Shown here piece by piece: positions 16,898-26,482 of a DNA stretch of 64,000 bases (the stretch's first letter is position 1; each line of letters starts with the position of its first letter). The notes below the pieces were generated by a model. It was not told the origin of the DNA and ran no database searches. It saw only the letters and a list, made by a program, of their open reading frames with translations. Source of the stretch: CAVQJU01 sp963729215 (GTDB taxonomy: Bacteria; Acidobacteriota; Vicinamibacteria; Vicinamibacterales; CAVVIG01); assembly GCA_963729215.1 (NCBI GenBank), contig CAVSND010000025.1, positions 62,001 through 126,000 on the forward strand, written 5' to 3'. The position numbers and the translations under genes are program-made.

Positions 16898-18046
16898 ATG
16901 AAGAGTTCGTGGCGCTTTGTGGCCGCAGGCATGGTCAGCGTATGGATCGCAGGCATCGCATACGCGGTCAAGCCGTCGGCACAAGCCGTTATACCGTCGC
17001 CCCCGCCAGGGGCGATCGCCGGTACATTTTTCAAGAACGTGACCACCAGCACGCTGAAGACCCTGACGGTGGACGACTTCATTGCCGCGATGGGCGTCAT
17101 GTCCGGCGCGCTCGGCTGGGACTGCGCGGACTGCCACCCTGGCGCCGGCACGGACACGGTCGACTGGGTCTTCGACACGCGGGTCAAGCGGACCGCGCGC
17201 CGGATGGTGGAAATGGTGGACGCGATCAACAAGGCGCAGTTCGGCGGCGCGCAGAAGGTGACGTGCTGGACGTGTCATCACGGCCGCGACATCCCGGCGA
17301 GCTCCATCATGCTCGACAAGCTGTACGAAGCGCCGAACGACGAGCTCGACGATCTCATCGTGCAGGACAAGGATCAGCCGCCGGCGACGCAAATCCTCGA
17401 CAAGTACATCGCGGCCCTTGGTGGCGCCCAGCGGCTGAACGGGCTGACCAGCTACATCGCGACGGGAACGAGCCTCGGCTTCGGGGAATTCGGCGGCACG
17501 GCCGACTTCACCATCTTCGCGAAATCTCCCGGCAAACGCACGACGCTGATCAACTACAAGGACCATCCGGATCGGGGCGAGAGCCTCTGGACGGTCAACG
17601 GCCCCACCGGCACCGTCAAGACGCCGCGCGCGCTGCTGCGCGACTACACGATCGTCGGCGAAGAGCTCGACGGCCAGCAGTTCGAGGCCAAGCTGGCGTT
17701 TCCGGGCGGCATCAAGGACGCCCTCACGAACTGGCGCACCGGCCAGCCGAGAGCGATCGGCAGCAAGGACTACAACGTCGTTCAGGGGAGCGGCCCGAGA
17801 GGCTTCCTGGCCACGCTGTACTTCGACCAGGATACGGGTCTGCTGGCGCGGATGGTCCGATATGGTTCGTCGCCGGTCGGCCACGTGCTCACGCAGACCG
17901 ACTACGCGGACTATAAAGACGTCAACGGCATCAAGTTCCCGTTCTCGTACAAGTTCTCCTGGCTCGACGGACGTTTCAGCGCGACGCTGAAGGAAGTCAA
18001 AGTCAACGCCCCGATCGAGGACTCGAGGTTCGGCAAACCGCAGTAG
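16898..18046 (+). CDS. PRC-type dihaem cytochrome c domain protein, exported
   Basis: Exported cytochrome-like protein of the photosynthetic-reaction-centre cytochrome c subunit type found in non-phototrophic acidobacteria. ATG 16898 opens a signal peptide. Two haem c attachment sites are seen: CADCH near residue 75 and CWTCH near 123, within FFKNVTTSTLKTLTVDDFIAAM...ARRMVEMVDAIN. The C-terminal half (residues 160-380) has no haem site and resembles an outer-membrane lipoprotein-sorting-like beta domain. It would carry electrons in the periplasm, possibly from the many quinoproteins around. A strong terminator follows. Confidence 0.82.
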   Translation: MKSSWRFVAAGMVSVWIAGIAYAVKPSAQAVIPSPPPGAIAGTFFKNVTTSTLKTLTVDDFIAAMGVMSGALGWDCADCHPGAGTDTVDWVFDTRVKRTARRMVEMVDAINKAQFGGAQKVTCWTCHHGRDIPASSIMLDKLYEAPNDELDDLIVQDKDQPPATQILDKYIAALGGAQRLNGLTSYIATGTSLGFGEFGGTADFTIFAKSPGKRTTLINYKDHPDRGESLWTVNGPTGTVKTPRALLRDYTIVGEELDGQQFEAKLAFPGGIKDALTNWRTGQPRAIGSKDYNVVQGSGPRGFLATLYFDQDTGLLARMVRYGSSPVGHVLTQTDYADYKDVNGIKFPFSYKFSWLDGRFSATLKEVKVNAPIEDSRFGKPQ

Positions 18047-18084
18047 TCGCGGCCAGGGCACACGTTCAGAAGCCAAAGGGCGAG

Positions 18085-18117
18085 GGCAAAGGGCCGCGTG
18101 GCCCTTTGCCTTTTTTT
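18085..18117 (+). terminator. Intrinsic terminator after the PRC-type cytochrome gene
   Basis: GGCAAAGGGCC (18085-18095), loop GCGT, GGCCCTTTGCC (18100-18110), followed by seven T (18111-18117). The 11-bp arms are perfect. It closes the plus-strand genes ending at 18046. Confidence 0.93.
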
Positions 18118-18165
18118 ATGCGCGTCTATAACTGACATGCGCGTCGATTTGAAAGGCGGTGACGA

Positions 18166-18834
18166 GTGGCCGTCATCTACGGTGTGCTGCGTGGCAAGCT
18201 GGATCGCTGGAAGCGTGAGGATGTGCCGCCCGGGTCGAGCAAGTCCCCGCACCTGCACGTCCGTCTGATCGATGACGGTGGGACGCCCTGGCACCTTGCG
18301 GTCAACGGCGTGTTCAACGACGGCGGCCTCCTCCTCCGCTTTCCCGATCACGTCGCCGGGCTGTTCTTCCGATTCAAGACGCAGTTCCTGCCGACCGACG
18401 CCCAGGGCAATCCGATTCCGGGCGTCTCGAAGGAGATCCCGCCGACAGGGTCGCCTGTCGACACGCCTCCTCCCCCACCTCCTCCTGGCGAGCCGAATCC
18501 AACGCTCCCGTTCGTTTATATCGAGCGGGCACTGCTCAACCCGGGCGGCGACGACCCGGGCAGGGAGATCGTGGTGATTGGGAACACGACCGTGGACGCG
18601 GTCGACTTGACCGGCTGGCGCGTTGTCGACAAGAACGACGCGGCCGAGACGATCGGGAACGTTCAACTATCCGCCGGCGGTTCGGCGTTGATCGTCTTGT
18701 CCGGTCACGGCGCGCAGCTCTCGAACAAGGGTGGCACGATCCGGCTCGTGAATCCCTCCGGGGTGCTGATCCACGCCGTCAGCTACTCGAAGGCCGACGC
18801 CGTCGACAACCGGTTCGTCCGGTTCAATACGTGA
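18166..18834 (+). CDS. YukJ/DUF2278-like protein with a lamin-tail domain
   Basis: A 222-residue protein from GTG 18166. The N-terminus (MAVIYGVLRGKLDRWKRE, then HLHVRLIDDGG...WHLAVNG) matches the DUF2278/YukJ pattern. A proline-rich linker (PPPPPPPGEPNP, near 105) leads to a C-terminal lamin-tail-like immunoglobulin fold (LLNPGGDDPGREIVVIGNTT, LTGWRVVDKND, GGTIRLVN). No signal peptide. Such proteins are thought to bind surfaces or nucleic-acid-associated structures, but the role is unknown. Confidence 0.75.
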   Translation: MAVIYGVLRGKLDRWKREDVPPGSSKSPHLHVRLIDDGGTPWHLAVNGVFNDGGLLLRFPDHVAGLFFRFKTQFLPTDAQGNPIPGVSKEIPPTGSPVDTPPPPPPPGEPNPTLPFVYIERALLNPGGDDPGREIVVIGNTTVDAVDLTGWRVVDKNDAAETIGNVQLSAGGSALIVLSGHGAQLSNKGGTIRLVNPSGVLIHAVSYSKADAVDNRFVRFNT

Positions 18835-18853
18835 CGTACTGTCAGTCCGCCGT

Positions 18854-19291
18854 CTAGTTGGGGTCGAGCTTGTTCACACTTCGTATGTCGCGGAGGGTCC
18901 GCCGCAGGTCCTCCACGAGCTTCATGTTTTCGAGGGTGGCCTGGAGCGTGTCGGTGGTGGCTTGCACGGCCTCCATCGTGGCGTGACGGGCCGCTTCTGC
19001 GGCGAGTCGTGCGTCTTCAGCGGCGATCCGGGCCGTCTCGCCGGATTCACGCAAGCGCTCCCGTTCTTCACGCAGGTCCTCGATCGCCCCACGGTGGAGA
19101 TCGCGCACCTCCCGCGCCTCTTCGGCCAGTCGCCTGAACTGCTCGGCCTCGCTTCTGTCGGACTCAGCTGACATCCGGTGCGCCTCGGTGAACCGCCGAT
19201 CCTGCTCGGCACCGTCACGCTGATCCTCAGCCTTTTCGCGCACGCTCTCGGCGTGCTGCCGGCGCTCTTCCGGGAGGTGTTCGATCGGCAT
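18854..19291 (-). CDS. Coiled-coil protein, unknown
   Basis: A 145-residue protein from ATG 19291, almost entirely charged heptads rich in Glu, Arg and Ala (for example SAESDRSEAEQFRRLAEE and RIAAEDARLAAEAARHA), predicted as one long coiled coil with no signal peptide. It lies 32 bp downstream of the Crp/Fnr-family regulator gene on the same strand. I recognise no family. Confidence 0.7.
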   Translation of the reverse strand: MPIEHLPEERRQHAESVREKAEDQRDGAEQDRRFTEAHRMSAESDRSEAEQFRRLAEEAREVRDLHRGAIEDLREERERLRESGETARIAAEDARLAAEAARHATMEAVQATTDTLQATLENMKLVEDLRRTLRDIRSVNKLDPN

Positions 19292-19323
19292 GTGGCTCCT
19301 TCTCGCCGCGGATCCCTGGCGGA

Positions 19324-19996
19324 TCAGTCGTGCAGAACGATGCTGAGGAGAGAGGTGTTGACCTTGAGGCCGCCGTTGTACTCGATGAAGCCGAGCTTCT
19401 TGAATTTGTTCATGAAGAAGTTCACGCGCGTGCGAGTCGCGCCAATCATTTCCGCGAGCGTCTCCTGCGAAATCTTCGGTATCGTGCGCTGGGGATCGGC
19501 CTGGCCGTATCTCGCGAGCAACAAGAGCGTGCGGGCGAGCCGCTTTTCGCTCGAGTTGAACAGCTGATCGACAAGGTCCGCCTCGATGCGGAGGTTCCTG
19601 GACAACATGTGAGACAGGAAGCGGTCCGCAAACGGAGGTTCCTCGTGAAGCAGCCGGACCATCTCCGCCTTCTCGATGATCAACACGGTACTCGGTGTCA
19701 TCGCGGTTGCCGTTTCGATCCGAATCGATTGACCGGCCAGGGCGCCTTCGCCGAAAAAATCGCCTGGCGAAAGCATCGCGACGACCGCCTCTTTCCCGAT
19801 ACGGGACAGCACCGAGATCTTGATCGCCCCCGTCCGGATGTACCTGATGTCGTCCGCAGGGTCGCCTTGTCCGAATGCGACGTCTCCCACTCTGTACTTC
19901 GCGATCTTGCGGGCCGGGCCACCCGATTGGAGATATGTCTCGGCATCGAACGGGCGACTTCGCTTCCGGACGACCCGCTGGGCTCTTTGGCTTCAT
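19324..19996 (-). CDS. Crp/Fnr-family transcriptional regulator, one frameshift
   Basis: DNA-binding regulator with an N-terminal cyclic-nucleotide-type beta-roll and a C-terminal winged helix-turn-helix. ATG 19996 (MKPKSPAGRPEAKSPV) joins the main frame near 19945, where CC appears as CCC; the joined frame reads FDAETYLQSGGPARK, VAFGQGDPADDI, LSPGDFFGEGALAGQ, then the HTH segment ISQETLAEMIGATRTRVNFFMNKFKKLG. No FNR-type Cys cluster is visible, so the effector is unknown. It is divergent to the kaiC operon, across about 225 bp. Confidence 0.85.
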
Positions 19997-20221
19997 GAGT
20001 GGCTGCGGGCCATCTTATACCCATGCGGCAGAATGCGACGCGCTCGAGAGAGGTGTCCAATATTTAACAGACTCGAGATCCAGGAGCTGTCACAGTCCCT
20101 GTTGGCGGCGAAGCACCAGCGGCTCACTTCTTCTTCTATAACGGAACGCTAATTACAGATCCCTCGTTGGCGGGACTGTCAACATGTCAGCGCGAACGGC
20201 TCGCGAGTTTGGAGTTCTTTT

Positions 20222-21764
20222 TTGAGCCCCCTCCTGGACGAAGTGAATCGGACGGAGACACCCTGCCAACGCGGACGGTGCGCCGCGTCTTCCGCGCGGT
20301 GGCGAACTGCCGAAGGCGCTCACCGGAATCCGCGGCCTGGATGAAATCACGCGCGGCGGCCTGCCCAAAGGCCGGCCGACGCTCATCTGCGGCGGGGCGG
20401 GATCTGGAAAGACTCTTCTCGCGCTCACCTTTCTCGTCAACGGCGCCCTCTCGTTCGACGAGCCGGGCGTGCTCATGACGTTCGAGGAGAACGAAGACGA
20501 GATCGCGAGCGACGTCGCGTCGCTCGGCTTCGACCTGCCGCAGTTGATCGCGGCCCGCAAGCTCGCCATCGACTACGTGCGCGTCGAACGCGCCGAAATC
20601 GAGGAGACGGGCGAGTACGACCTGGAAGGCCTGTTCGTCCGGCTCGATCACGCGATTCGAACCGTCGGAGCGAAGCGCGTCGTCCTCGACACGATCGAAT
20701 CGCTGTTTGCCGGCTTGAAGAACGACACCATTCTCCGGTCCGAACTGCGACGGCTGTTCCGATGGCTGAAAGACCAGGGCGTCACCGCCGTGATCACGGG
20801 TGAACGCGGCGACGGCGCCCTCACGCGGCAGGGGCTCGAGGAATACGTCTCGGATGCGGTCATCCTGCTGGACCATCGCGTCCACGATCAGGTGTCGACG
20901 CGCCGGCTGAGGGTGGTCAAGTACCGGGGATCCCATCACGGCACGAACGAGTATCCGTTCCTGATCGATGCCAACGGCATCAGCGTGCTGCCGGTGTCCT
21001 CTCTGGCCCTTCAGCATGAGGCGCCGCTCGACCGCGTGTCGTCGGGCGTCTCACGGCTCGACGAGATGCTCAGCGGCCAGGGGTACTATCGCGGGAGCAC
21101 GATCCTCGTGTCCGGCACCGCCGGCACCGGGAAAACCAGCCTGGCTGCCCATTTCCTCGACGCGGCGTGCCGCCGCGGCGAGCGCTGCCTGTGCTTTCTT
21201 TTCGAGGAGTCTCCGCAACAGCTGCTCAGAAACATGCGATCCATCGGCATCGACCTCGAGCCGTGGGTGGCCGCCGGCCTGTTGCAGTTCCATGCGGACC
21301 GGCCCTCGCGGTACGGTCTCGAGACCCATCTCGTCACGATGCACCAGGTCGTCGCGGACTTCAAGCCGACCGTGACGGTCATCGATCCCGTGACCAACCT
21401 GATGACGGTGGGGACGTACACCGACGTCCAGGCGATGCTGACGAGGATGATCGACCATCTCAAGACCGCCAACATCACGGCAATGCTGACCAGCCTCATG
21501 CCCGGTCACACCGACATCGAGCGGACCGAGACCACCATCTCGTCACTGATGGACACCTGGATCGTGCTCGCGAACGATACGGTCGGCGATCGGCACCGGC
21601 GGGGTCTGTACGTGCTCAAGTCCCGCGGCATGGCGCACTCGAACGAGCTGTGCGAATTCGTCATGACCAATCGGGGAATGAGCCTGCGCCATCCAGTGGC
21701 TGCGCCGCACGGGGCAGACGAGACTCAAGATGGTTCCCGAAAGGTGCAGCATGCATCTGTCTGA
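20222..21764 (+). CDS. kaiC: KaiC-family dual ATPase/kinase, start uncertain
   Basis: Two-domain RecA-type ATPase of the KaiC clock family. Domain I: GIRGLDEITRGGLPKGRP, Walker A GGAGSGKT, catalytic pair in MTFEENEDE, VVLDTIESL. Domain II: GVSRLDEMLSG, Walker A GTAGTGKT, FLFEESPQQ, VTVIDPVTNL. In domain II the segment TTISSLMDTWIVL has Ser-Ser where cyanobacterial KaiC has the Ser431-Thr432 phosphorylation pair. The domain I frame is open from an upstream TGA but has no start codon, so a frameshift near 20300 is likely; TTG 20222 (MSPLLDEVNRTET) is my best start. First gene of a four-gene operon. Confidence 0.88.
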
Positions 21765-22071
21765 CAACCCGCCGACGACATCCGCGGCCGCCGCGTCAGT
21801 CTACTCACTGCGCCTCTACGTCGCCGGACAGACGCCAAAATCGGTGCTGGCCTTGAAGAATCTGAAGCAGATCTGCGACGAGCACCTGCAGGGCCGCTAC
21901 GACATCGAGGTCATCGATCTCGTGCAGAACCCGCAGCTCGCACGCGGGGACCAGATCCTCGCCGTGCCCACGCTCGTGCGACGGCTGCCGGAACCGATCA
22001 AGAAGATCATCGGCGATCTGTCGAACACGGAACGGGTGCTCGTCGGACTGGATCTGCGGATGCGTCAATGA
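21751..22071 (+). CDS. kaiB: KaiB-like protein 1
   Basis: A 106-residue thioredoxin-like KaiB-domain protein, starting at ATG 21751 and overlapping the end of kaiC by 14 bp. Seen: SLRLYVAGQTPKSVLALKNLKQICDEHL, YDIEVIDLVQNPQLA, ILAVPTLVRRLPEPIKKIIGDLS, the typical KaiB fold with the cis-Pro region VPTLVR. KaiB binds KaiC or a SasA-type kinase; partner genes are on both sides. Confidence 0.92.
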   Translation: MHLSDNPPTTSAAAASVYSLRLYVAGQTPKSVLALKNLKQICDEHLQGRYDIEVIDLVQNPQLARGDQILAVPTLVRRLPEPIKKIIGDLSNTERVLVGLDLRMRQ

Positions 22072-22430
22072 AGTCCGCCACGCCGCTGAATCCACGCTCA
22101 CTGCGCGCGACATTGGCGCAGACGGCTCGCGCCGCCGGCGACGAGCGCTACATCCTCCGCCTCTACATCACCGGCCTGACCGCCCGTTCGACGCGTGCCG
22201 TGAGCAACCTGCGGACGATCTGCGACGAGTACCTCGAGGGCCGGTACGATCTCGAAGTCATCGATATCTACCAGCAGCCGGCGCTCACGAAGGGCGAGCA
22301 GATCATCGCGGCGCCGACGCTGATCAAGAAGCTGCCGCTGCCGATGCGCCGCATCATCGGCGACATGTCGAACCGCGAGGGCGTGCTGCTCGGACTCGAT
22401 CTGATTCCCGAACGCGGAGCAAGACGATGA
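22068..22430 (+). CDS. kaiB: KaiB-like protein 2
   Basis: A second KaiB-domain protein of 120 residues, overlapping the first by 4 bp (ATGA). The core YILRLYITGLTARSTRAVSNLRTICDEYL, YDLEVIDIYQQPAL, IIAAPTLIKKLPLPMRRIIGDMS is clearly paralogous to the upstream copy, with an N-terminal extension of about 25 residues. Tandem KaiB copies with a histidine kinase are seen in non-cyanobacterial Kai operons. Confidence 0.92.
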   Translation: MKSATPLNPRSLRATLAQTARAAGDERYILRLYITGLTARSTRAVSNLRTICDEYLEGRYDLEVIDIYQQPALTKGEQIIAAPTLIKKLPLPMRRIIGDMSNREGVLLGLDLIPERGARR

Positions 22431-24034
22431 GCCCGGGAAGCGCCGACCACAGCGACCAGTTCGAGACGCGCGAGCGCCTCGCCGAAGCCGAAGAGACGCT
22501 TCGGGCGATTCGCGAGGGCGAGATCGATGCCCTCGTCGTCGAAGGCGCCGGCGGGGGCAAGGTCTATACGCTGCACAGCGCCGATGAGCCGTACCGCAAC
22601 CTCGTGGAGCAGATGCAGGAAGGCGCGGTCGTTCTCAACAGTCGCGGCGACATCCTCTACTCCAACACGCGGTTCGCGGCGATGGTGGACGAACCCATCG
22701 AGGCGGTCATCGGCAGTCCGTTCGATCGGTTCGTCGGCGAGGGCGACAGGCGCGGGTTCGAGAGTCTTCTCCTGACCGGCGGCGGCCGCTGCCGCAGCAC
22801 GTTGATCAGCCCCCTCTCGACTGCCCTCGACGTGAGTCTCTCGCTGTCCGCAGCTGGCGCGATCGGTGAAGGCCGCCTGAACCTGATCGTCACCGATCTC
22901 AGCGAACTTCTCGAGGCCAGAAGCAAACGCGACCGTGCCGAGCGAGACAACCGGACGAAAGACGAGTTCCTGGCGATGCTGGCGCACGAGCTGCGCAACC
23001 CGCTGGGCGCCGTCAGCGCCGCCCTGCACGTGCTCGAGTCAGCCGGCGTGAACGCGCGAGCCGCGACGCGCGCGCAGGACGTCATCGCGCGACAGGTGGA
23101 GCACATCTCTCGCCTGATTAGCGACCTGCTCGACGTCGAGCGCGTCATCTCCGGAAAGATCCGCCTCGTTCGACAACCGCTCGACCTCGCCGAGGCGATC
23201 CGAAGCGTCGTCGACCCGATCGCGGGGAGTGTGCCGGCGGAGCGGCACCTCGATATTCAGACCCGGCCGGTGTGGATCGCGGGCGACGCCCTGCGGATCG
23301 AGCAGGTGCTCACCAATCTCGTGACCAACGCCATCAAATACACGCCCCCGGACGGGCAGATTCGGATCACGCTCCGCGCCGACGGCCGCGACGCCCTGCT
23401 CGTCGTCGAGGACACGGGGGCCGGCATCTCCCCCGAACTGCTGCCCTTCATCTTCGATCTGTACGTCCAGTCGGACCGCACACTCAGCCGTTCTCGCGGC
23501 GGCCTGGGGATCGGCCTGACGCTCGTTCGCAGCCTTGTCGAAGCGCACGGAGGAACGGTCTCCGCATCGAGCGAGGGAGAAGGACGCGGCAGCAGGTTCA
23601 CGATTCGGCTGAAAGCGATTCCCTCGGCGGACGCCTCCAGCGGTATGCCGCTCCACGGGGAACGGCGCACGAAGCGGCGGCGCGTCCTGCTGATCGAAGA
23701 CAGTGACGCCGCACGGGAGATGCTGCGCATGACGCTCGAGCTCGCCGGACACATCGTCCACGACGTGCCCGATGGCGTGAAAGGTCTCGAATTACTCGAT
23801 GTCGTTCACCCGGACGTCGGGATCATCGACATCGGCTTGCCCGTCATGGACGGCTACGAAGTCGCGAAGCGGATACGCCAGCAACCGCAGGGCCGGGACA
23901 TGCTGCTGCTGGCCCTGAGTGGCTACGACTCCCCTGACCACGCGAGGCGTGCGTTGGAACACGGGTTCAACTATCACCTGGTCAAACCGGTCGACCTGGA
24001 TCACCTCGCGCACCTGATCAGCGAAGGGCTCTGA
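22427..24034 (+). CDS. Hybrid histidine kinase (PAS-HisKA-HATPase-receiver)
   Basis: Cytosolic sensor kinase of 535 residues, overlapping kaiB2 by 4 bp. Order: a coiled-coil start (RERLAEAEETLRAIREGEI), a PAS domain near residues 55-160 (AVVLNSRGDILYSNTRFAAMV), the HisKA box FLAMLAHELRNPLGA with phospho-accepting His187, HATPase motifs NLVTNAIKYTP, DTGAGISPELL and RGGLGIGLTLV, and a C-terminal receiver (LIEDSDAAREML, IIDIGLPVMDG with the phospho-Asp, HLVKPVD with the conserved Lys). No membrane span. Likely output of the Kai module, as SasA is in cyanobacteria, though here KaiB is separate. Confidence 0.93.
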   Translation: MSPGSADHSDQFETRERLAEAEETLRAIREGEIDALVVEGAGGGKVYTLHSADEPYRNLVEQMQEGAVVLNSRGDILYSNTRFAAMVDEPIEAVIGSPFDRFVGEGDRRGFESLLLTGGGRCRSTLISPLSTALDVSLSLSAAGAIGEGRLNLIVTDLSELLEARSKRDRAERDNRTKDEFLAMLAHELRNPLGAVSAALHVLESAGVNARAATRAQDVIARQVEHISRLISDLLDVERVISGKIRLVRQPLDLAEAIRSVVDPIAGSVPAERHLDIQTRPVWIAGDALRIEQVLTNLVTNAIKYTPPDGQIRITLRADGRDALLVVEDTGAGISPELLPFIFDLYVQSDRTLSRSRGGLGIGLTLVRSLVEAHGGTVSASSEGEGRGSRFTIRLKAIPSADASSGMPLHGERRTKRRRVLLIEDSDAAREMLRMTLELAGHIVHDVPDGVKGLELLDVVHPDVGIIDIGLPVMDGYEVAKRIRQQPQGRDMLLLALSGYDSPDHARRALEHGFNYHLVKPVDLDHLAHLISEGL

Positions 24035-24095
24035 AGCCCGCAGGCATCAAACCAGGACGAGCTGGTCGCCTCGAACGGATTGGATTGGCGGAGTG

Positions 24096-25076
24096 CTACT
24101 TGCCGAAGACCGGCTGGCCGAAATCGTCCGTCAGCCGCTGCAGGTACTTGTTGTTTTCCTGGCAGATGTATTCCGACAGCTCGGCGTTCGCCCGCCACGG
24201 GATGTCCCACGCGACTTTGAAAGGCTTGGTGTAGGCGCCCATGTCGTCGATGAGCGCCTCGTAGTGCAGCGTCTGCTTGTTGGGCCTCGAGTAGCGCTCG
24301 ACGACGTGCAGCTGGTCGGTGTGCGGATGCCCGAAGTAATCGAGCCAGGTCGCTTCGTTGAAGCCGACGACGTCGACGACGAGCGTGTCGCCTTCCCAAT
24401 GGCCCACCGAGTGACCGAGGTACGTCGGATTGAGCGCGTCGCCCGTCGGATGCGGGCGGCCGTCCATGAAGATCTCGCGCCAGATGTGCGTGGCGCCTTC
24501 GAAGATCATGATGATGCGCTTCTGCTCCGGCAGCTGGACGATCTCCGCCGGATAGGGCGTTGCAAACATGCGCGGCCCGCCCGGGGGCAGGCAGTAACCC
24601 TCCGGGTCGTACTTGGATTGATTGACGGAGTTGTAGTCGTAGACAGCCGCGGCCCACGGCTGAAACGGCACCCACGGCTCGGATTTCGTGCCGCCGCGCC
24701 CGCCGCCGGCCGTGCCTTCACCGCCGCCAAGCGGACCGCCGAGGCCGGCGCGCCCGCGTCCGCCCGGCTCGGCCTGCGGCACCACGGACTTGCCGCTGTC
24801 GTCCACGACGCGCATGCCCATGTTGGTGATGTAGGGCACGTTCCAGATGCCCTTCTCGCCCACCACGCGGCCGAGGTTCACGGTGCCGTCGGCCAGCCGC
24901 GGCGTCGGCTGCGGTGGTTCGCTCGGGCCGCGTCCGCGGCCCGTCGGGGCTTGACCGGAAGGTGGAGCGGCTCCGCGTTCCTGCGCGCTGGCGACCCAGA
25001 ACGCGGCGACGACGAGCGCAGCCGTCGTGAGTACAAACCTTGCCCTCAGACGTGTCCGCACTGTTGTCGTCTCCAC
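24096..25076 (-). CDS. Exported protein of an acidobacterial paralogous family, unknown
   Basis: A 326-residue exported protein (signal FVLTTAALVVAAFWVASA). After a Gly/Arg-rich low-complexity stretch near residues 120-145 it contains the family core: GYCLPPGGPRMF, QLPEQKRIIMIFEGATHIWREIFMDGRPHP, LGHSVGHWEGDTLVVDVVGFN, DYFGHPHTDQLHVVERYSR, and YICQENNK near the end. The same core occurs in two plus-strand genes 0.6 and 1.4 kb away. Function unknown; the next gene downstream of the promoter side encodes a DUF6152 protein, a common pairing. Confidence 0.78.
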   Translation of the reverse strand: METTTVRTRLRARFVLTTAALVVAAFWVASAQERGAAPPSGQAPTGRGRGPSEPPQPTPRLADGTVNLGRVVGEKGIWNVPYITNMGMRVVDDSGKSVVPQAEPGGRGRAGLGGPLGGGEGTAGGGRGGTKSEPWVPFQPWAAAVYDYNSVNQSKYDPEGYCLPPGGPRMFATPYPAEIVQLPEQKRIIMIFEGATHIWREIFMDGRPHPTGDALNPTYLGHSVGHWEGDTLVVDVVGFNEATWLDYFGHPHTDQLHVVERYSRPNKQTLHYEALIDDMGAYTKPFKVAWDIPWRANAELSEYICQENNKYLQRLTDDFGQPVFGK

Positions 25077-25095
25077 CAGTCGAGTTGATCGAGCG

Positions 25096-25494
25096 CTACG
25101 GCGTGGTCGTCTGGCTCGAGCCGGCGAACAGCTTCTGACCGCCGGTCAGCGTGACCGAGCGCGCGTTGCCGATGTTGGAGCCGTCTTTCGCGCGGCTGCC
25201 TTCCACCGTCACCTCGTCGCCGATCTTCATGGAGTTGCGCGACCAGCCCTGGCGCATGAGGCCATTCGGGCTGCCCATTTCCATGCCCCAGTTGGTGACC
25301 TTACCCGACTCGTCCTTCACATCGATGTAGAAGTACGCGTGCGGATTCATCCACTCGATCTTGGTAACCGTGCCCGTCAGCTTGACCGGCTTGCTCGCGT
25401 CGAACTCCGCCGCGAACGAGTGGTGAGCGATCGCCGGCACAGCAGCCATAAGCAACCACGCGCCAGCAGCGACAACCGCAAGTCTCTTCTTCAT
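25096..25494 (-). CDS. DUF6152-family exported protein
   Basis: A 132-residue protein with signal peptide (LAVVAAGAWLLMAAVPAIAHHS). The mature start HHSFAAEFDASKPVKLTGTVTKIEWMNPHAYFYIDV and later GMEMGSPNGLMRQGWSRNSMKIGDEVTVEGSRAKDGS are typical of DUF6152 (an OB-like beta domain). It precedes the 24096 gene by 19 bp, so they form one transcript. Biochemical role is not established. Confidence 0.85.
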   Translation of the reverse strand: MKKRLAVVAAGAWLLMAAVPAIAHHSFAAEFDASKPVKLTGTVTKIEWMNPHAYFYIDVKDESGKVTNWGMEMGSPNGLMRQGWSRNSMKIGDEVTVEGSRAKDGSNIGNARSVTLTGGQKLFAGSSQTTTP

Positions 25495-25654
25495 TGAACA
25501 GCCTCCACGCCTAAGTCCGTATGTCGTCCGGGTTTACACTTTCCCCGCGGTCTATTTTCGTAGCCGCGTCGGCGAATGTCAATTACGTTCTCAGCGCGAG
25601 ACGCCGGCGGTATCATGGCGCCTGATGGCGCAGGCCCCGAACGCTGGAGGCAGC

Positions 25655-26408
25655 ATGACGACTATCCGTCGGTCGTCGGATTGCCGCCGCGGCCTTTCTG
25701 GCCGTAATTGGTGCAGGGATGGGCATTTCTCAGGCGCAGGACGCCGCGCCCCCGCTGAAACGCGTCGGCGGCCACGCCGATCTGAGCGGTGCCTGGCAGG
25801 CGCCTTACGTTCCGGATATGACAAAGGACGGCCGGGGGCAGAAAGGCGAACCCAGCCTCCCGTTTACGCCCCTTGGCCTCAAGGAATGGCAAGCCTACGA
25901 CGCCGCCAACGGAGACTACACGGGCAGTTGTCTGCCGTTCGGCCTCAGCCGATCGATGAACGCGCCCAACCCGATGCAGATCATGCAGAGCGCGACATCG
26001 GTCGCCTTCCTGTTCGAAATCATGAACTGGTTCCACGTCGTGCACACCGACGGCCGCACGCATCCGGCGGATCGCAACCCGCAGTGGTTCGGCTACTCGG
26101 TGGGCCGATGGGATGGCGACACGCTCACGGTGGACACGATCGGCTTCAACGGCTGGACCAGGCTGGACACCGTCGGCCATCCGCACAGCGACGCGCTGCA
26201 TCTCACGCAGACGTTTCGCCGCACCGATACGGAGCACATCGCGTACAGCGTGACCGTGGACGATCCCGTCATGTACACGCGGCCGTGGAAAAACGAGCGC
26301 ACGTTCACGGCGCTCAAAGGCGACCTGATTGAATATTCGTGCGAGGAAAACAACAAGGACCTGCGCGAAGGCCACATCAAGATGTGGACGCCGCCGGGGG
26401 CGAGGTAG
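25655..26408 (+). CDS. Exported protein of the same paralogous family, one frameshift
   Basis: Start ATG 25655 is favoured by GGAGG five bases upstream. The frame shifts by one base near 25676 and then gives a signal peptide (RIAAAAFLAVIGAGMGISQAQ). The core matches the neighbours: DLSGAWQAPYVPDM, SCLPFGLSRSMNAPNPMQIMQS, WFHVVHTDGRTHPA, YSVGRWDGDTLTVDTIGFN, VGHPHSDALHLTQTFRR, IEYSCEENNKDLREGH. Function unknown. The frame break is probably a sequencing error. Confidence 0.75.
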
Positions 26409-26430
26409 AAACGCAGAACGTAGAACGAAC

Positions 26431-26479
26431 AACGAGCCACGAGCCACGAGCCACGAGCCACGAGCCACGAGCCACGAGA
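26431..26479. repeat. Heptamer tandem array (CACGAGC)
   Basis: Seven near-perfect units of CACGAGC immediately upstream of the next start codon (ATG 26483). It is the most regular array of this unit in the window and fills the whole gap where a promoter or ribosome site would be expected. Confidence 0.8.
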
Positions 26480-26482
26480 AAC

